Shown: one piece after another, positions 5,444 to 6,402 of the stretch
Position numbering within the stretch: the stretch's first letter is position 1
Layout of the letters: each line of letters starts with the position of its first letter
Source: Sulfurimonas sp.
GTDB taxonomy: Bacteria > Campylobacterota > Campylobacteria > Campylobacterales > Sulfurimonadaceae
Direction: 5' to 3'
Length of the DNA stretch: 6,402 nt
NCBI GenBank assembly: GCA_027047745.1
Contig: JALTUB010000185.1
Span: forward strand, 1-6,402
Translations under genes and position numbers: made by a program
The notes under the pieces: model-generated
The model's database searches: none
Told to the model about the DNA's origin: nothing
What the model saw: the letters and a program-made list of their open reading frames with translations, nothing else

Positions 5444-6402
5444 TACTCTATAACCTTTATTCTTAGTAAAATAACCAACTCTTTTTTCTGTTTTACATTG
5501 TTTACCTGCTTAAACAAAGCACCTACGAGAGGTAAATCTCCTAAAAAAGGTATTGATTTATTGCTTTTAGAAATAGTGTTACTAATAAGTCCACCGATAA
5601 GTACCAAATCGTTATCTTTTGCATAGATAATCGTTCCTGCTTCTTTTATGTTAATAATAGGTGCAGTTGCAACCGAAACCCCTTGGTCATTATGATAAAC
5701 CTTTTCCCCTTCAATACTTGAAGAAATCGGGGTAATATTTAGCATAATCCTACCATTATCTAAAACCGTAGGTGTTACACCCATAGTAACACCATCTAGT
5801 ACATCACGACGATTGTATGTTACTGTTTGTTGTTGTCCAGATACTGATTGTACTATATCAACCTTCTTTTCCCAGTATGGCACAAGTTTTCCTGATGATA
5901 TGATCGCAGATTGTCCATTTAAAACTTTTATCCTAGGGTTTGATAGAGTGTCTATCTTTCCATTTTCATCTATAGCATTAAGAAGAACATGATAATTGTT
6001 TGAAGTATAGTTTATAGTTCCAGCCACTGCACCACTCAAGCCTAAAGATTGTGTAATGTTAAAAGGCTTAGCTCCTGCAATCTGTTTTCCGATATTGTTC
6101 CAGTCTATTCCAAGTTGATGAGTTTTATTTAAAGATACTTCTAGTATTTTCGCTTCTATCAAGATTTGTTTGTTGAACTGTTTTTTTATATCTTTTATGA
6201 AATTACTTATGGCATCTATATTTTTCTTTTTATCATAAACACTAAGCACACCACTAAATTTATTTAGCGTGTATTTTCCATTTTTACTTATCAATGACTT
6301 TAAGTTTTCATCTAAACTTTTGTAAAAATCGTTAGCCTCTTTAGGAGTCTTGTAATCAAGTGAATATTTTCCTGAAATGCCTTGACCTGAGGAACTTCCA
6401 CC
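5443..6402 (-). CDS. mshL: MSHA-type pilus secretin MshL, C-terminal part (5' end outside window)
   Basis: This is an outer-membrane secretin, the ring-shaped channel through which a type IV pilus leaves the cell. The frame stays open to the window edge, giving 319 residues; a TTG at 6294-6292 is internal, because 36 in-frame codons lie before it. The fragment starts with a Gly/Ser-rich linker (residues 1-14). A stretch of the MshL kind follows (ANDFYKSLDENL, then GVLSVYD and KQILIEAKILEVSLN, about 22-92), with GIDW at 98-101. The secretin core runs from about 145 to 317. It includes LSNPRIKVLNGQSA, the VLDNGRIMLNITP strand (213-225) and the signature VLIGGLI...IPFLGDLPLVGALFK (267-298). The linker plus this N-terminal pattern fits MshL better than GspD or PilQ, judged from memory of the families. 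The missing part should carry the lipoprotein signal and the N-domains. The stop codon overlaps the next start by one base (TAATG), so translation is probably coupled. Confidence 0.9.
   Translation of the reverse strand, partial: GGSSSGQGISGKYSLDYKTPKEANDFYKSLDENLKSLISKNGKYTLNKFSGVLSVYDKKKNIDAISNFIKDIKKQFNKQILIEAKILEVSLNKTHQLGIDWNNIGKQIAGAKPFNITQSLGLSGAVAGTINYTSNNYHVLLNAIDENGKIDTLSNPRIKVLNGQSAIISSGKLVPYWEKKVDIVQSVSGQQQTVTYNRRDVLDGVTMGVTPTVLDNGRIMLNITPISSSIEGEKVYHNDQGVSVATAPIINIKEAGTIIYAKDNDLVLIGGLISNTISKSNKSIPFLGDLPLVGALFKQVNNVKQKKELVILLRIKVIE

Noticed and set aside
6292..6294. TTG as start codon of the secretin
   Set aside because: The same frame continues upstream without a stop to the window edge and encodes sequence typical of MshL, so the codon is internal leucine.
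803..6402. Type II secretion system (gspD/E/F) in place of a pilus
   Set aside because: The secretin pattern is MshL-like, no gspC/G-M genes are interleaved, and two prepilins are present. A diverged secretion role cannot be fully excluded from this window alone.

Overview
This AT-rich window carries one tightly packed minus-strand gene cluster for a type IV pilus of the MSHA kind. The protein set, the lysine- and isoleucine-rich composition and the extended -10 promoters of the form TGnTATAAT suggest Campylobacterota. A free-living Sulfurimonas- or Arcobacter-like bacterium is my best guess, but no taxonomic marker gene is present, so this is inference.

In the direction of transcription (high to low coordinates) the layout is as follows. 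The C-terminal part of an MshL-type outer-membrane secretin (6402-5443) is cut by the window edge. It is followed by a secreted protein with a SPOR-like N-terminal half and a TPR-like C-terminal half (5443-4502). Next come a pilin-like protein with a C-terminal Ig-like domain (4491-3676), an MshE/PilB-type assembly ATPase (3666-2011) and an MshG/PilC/GspF-type inner-membrane platform protein (2011-803). After an 86-base gap with its own promoter and a strong ribosome binding site comes a small cysteine-free type IV pilin (716-129), probably the main pilus subunit. The first five genes overlap by one base (TAATG, TGATG) or are 9-10 bases apart, which indicates one transcript with coupled translation.

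The parts fit one machine. The ATPase drives the platform protein, which lifts pilin subunits out of the membrane. The Ig-bearing minor pilin probably primes or tips the fibre. The secretin lets the fibre through the outer membrane, and the SPOR/TPR protein occupies the place of MshN between mshL and mshE. No retraction ATPase, prepilin peptidase, or mshI/J/K/M alignment gene is visible here; some may lie upstream beyond position 6402.

The last 128 bases (128-1) hold a perfect 9-bp palindrome flanked by GCAT and CGAG that looks like a widespread REP-type element. They also hold a second copy of the same 11-base extended -10 sequence seen before the pilin gene, a 10-base palindrome, and a possible start of another gene running off the left edge. 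The machinery is a known type. The unusual points are the SPOR/TPR protein in the mshN slot, the Ig-bearing pilin next to the ATPase, the loss of the motif arginines in the MshEN domain of the ATPase, and the REP-like element directly after the pilin stop codon.
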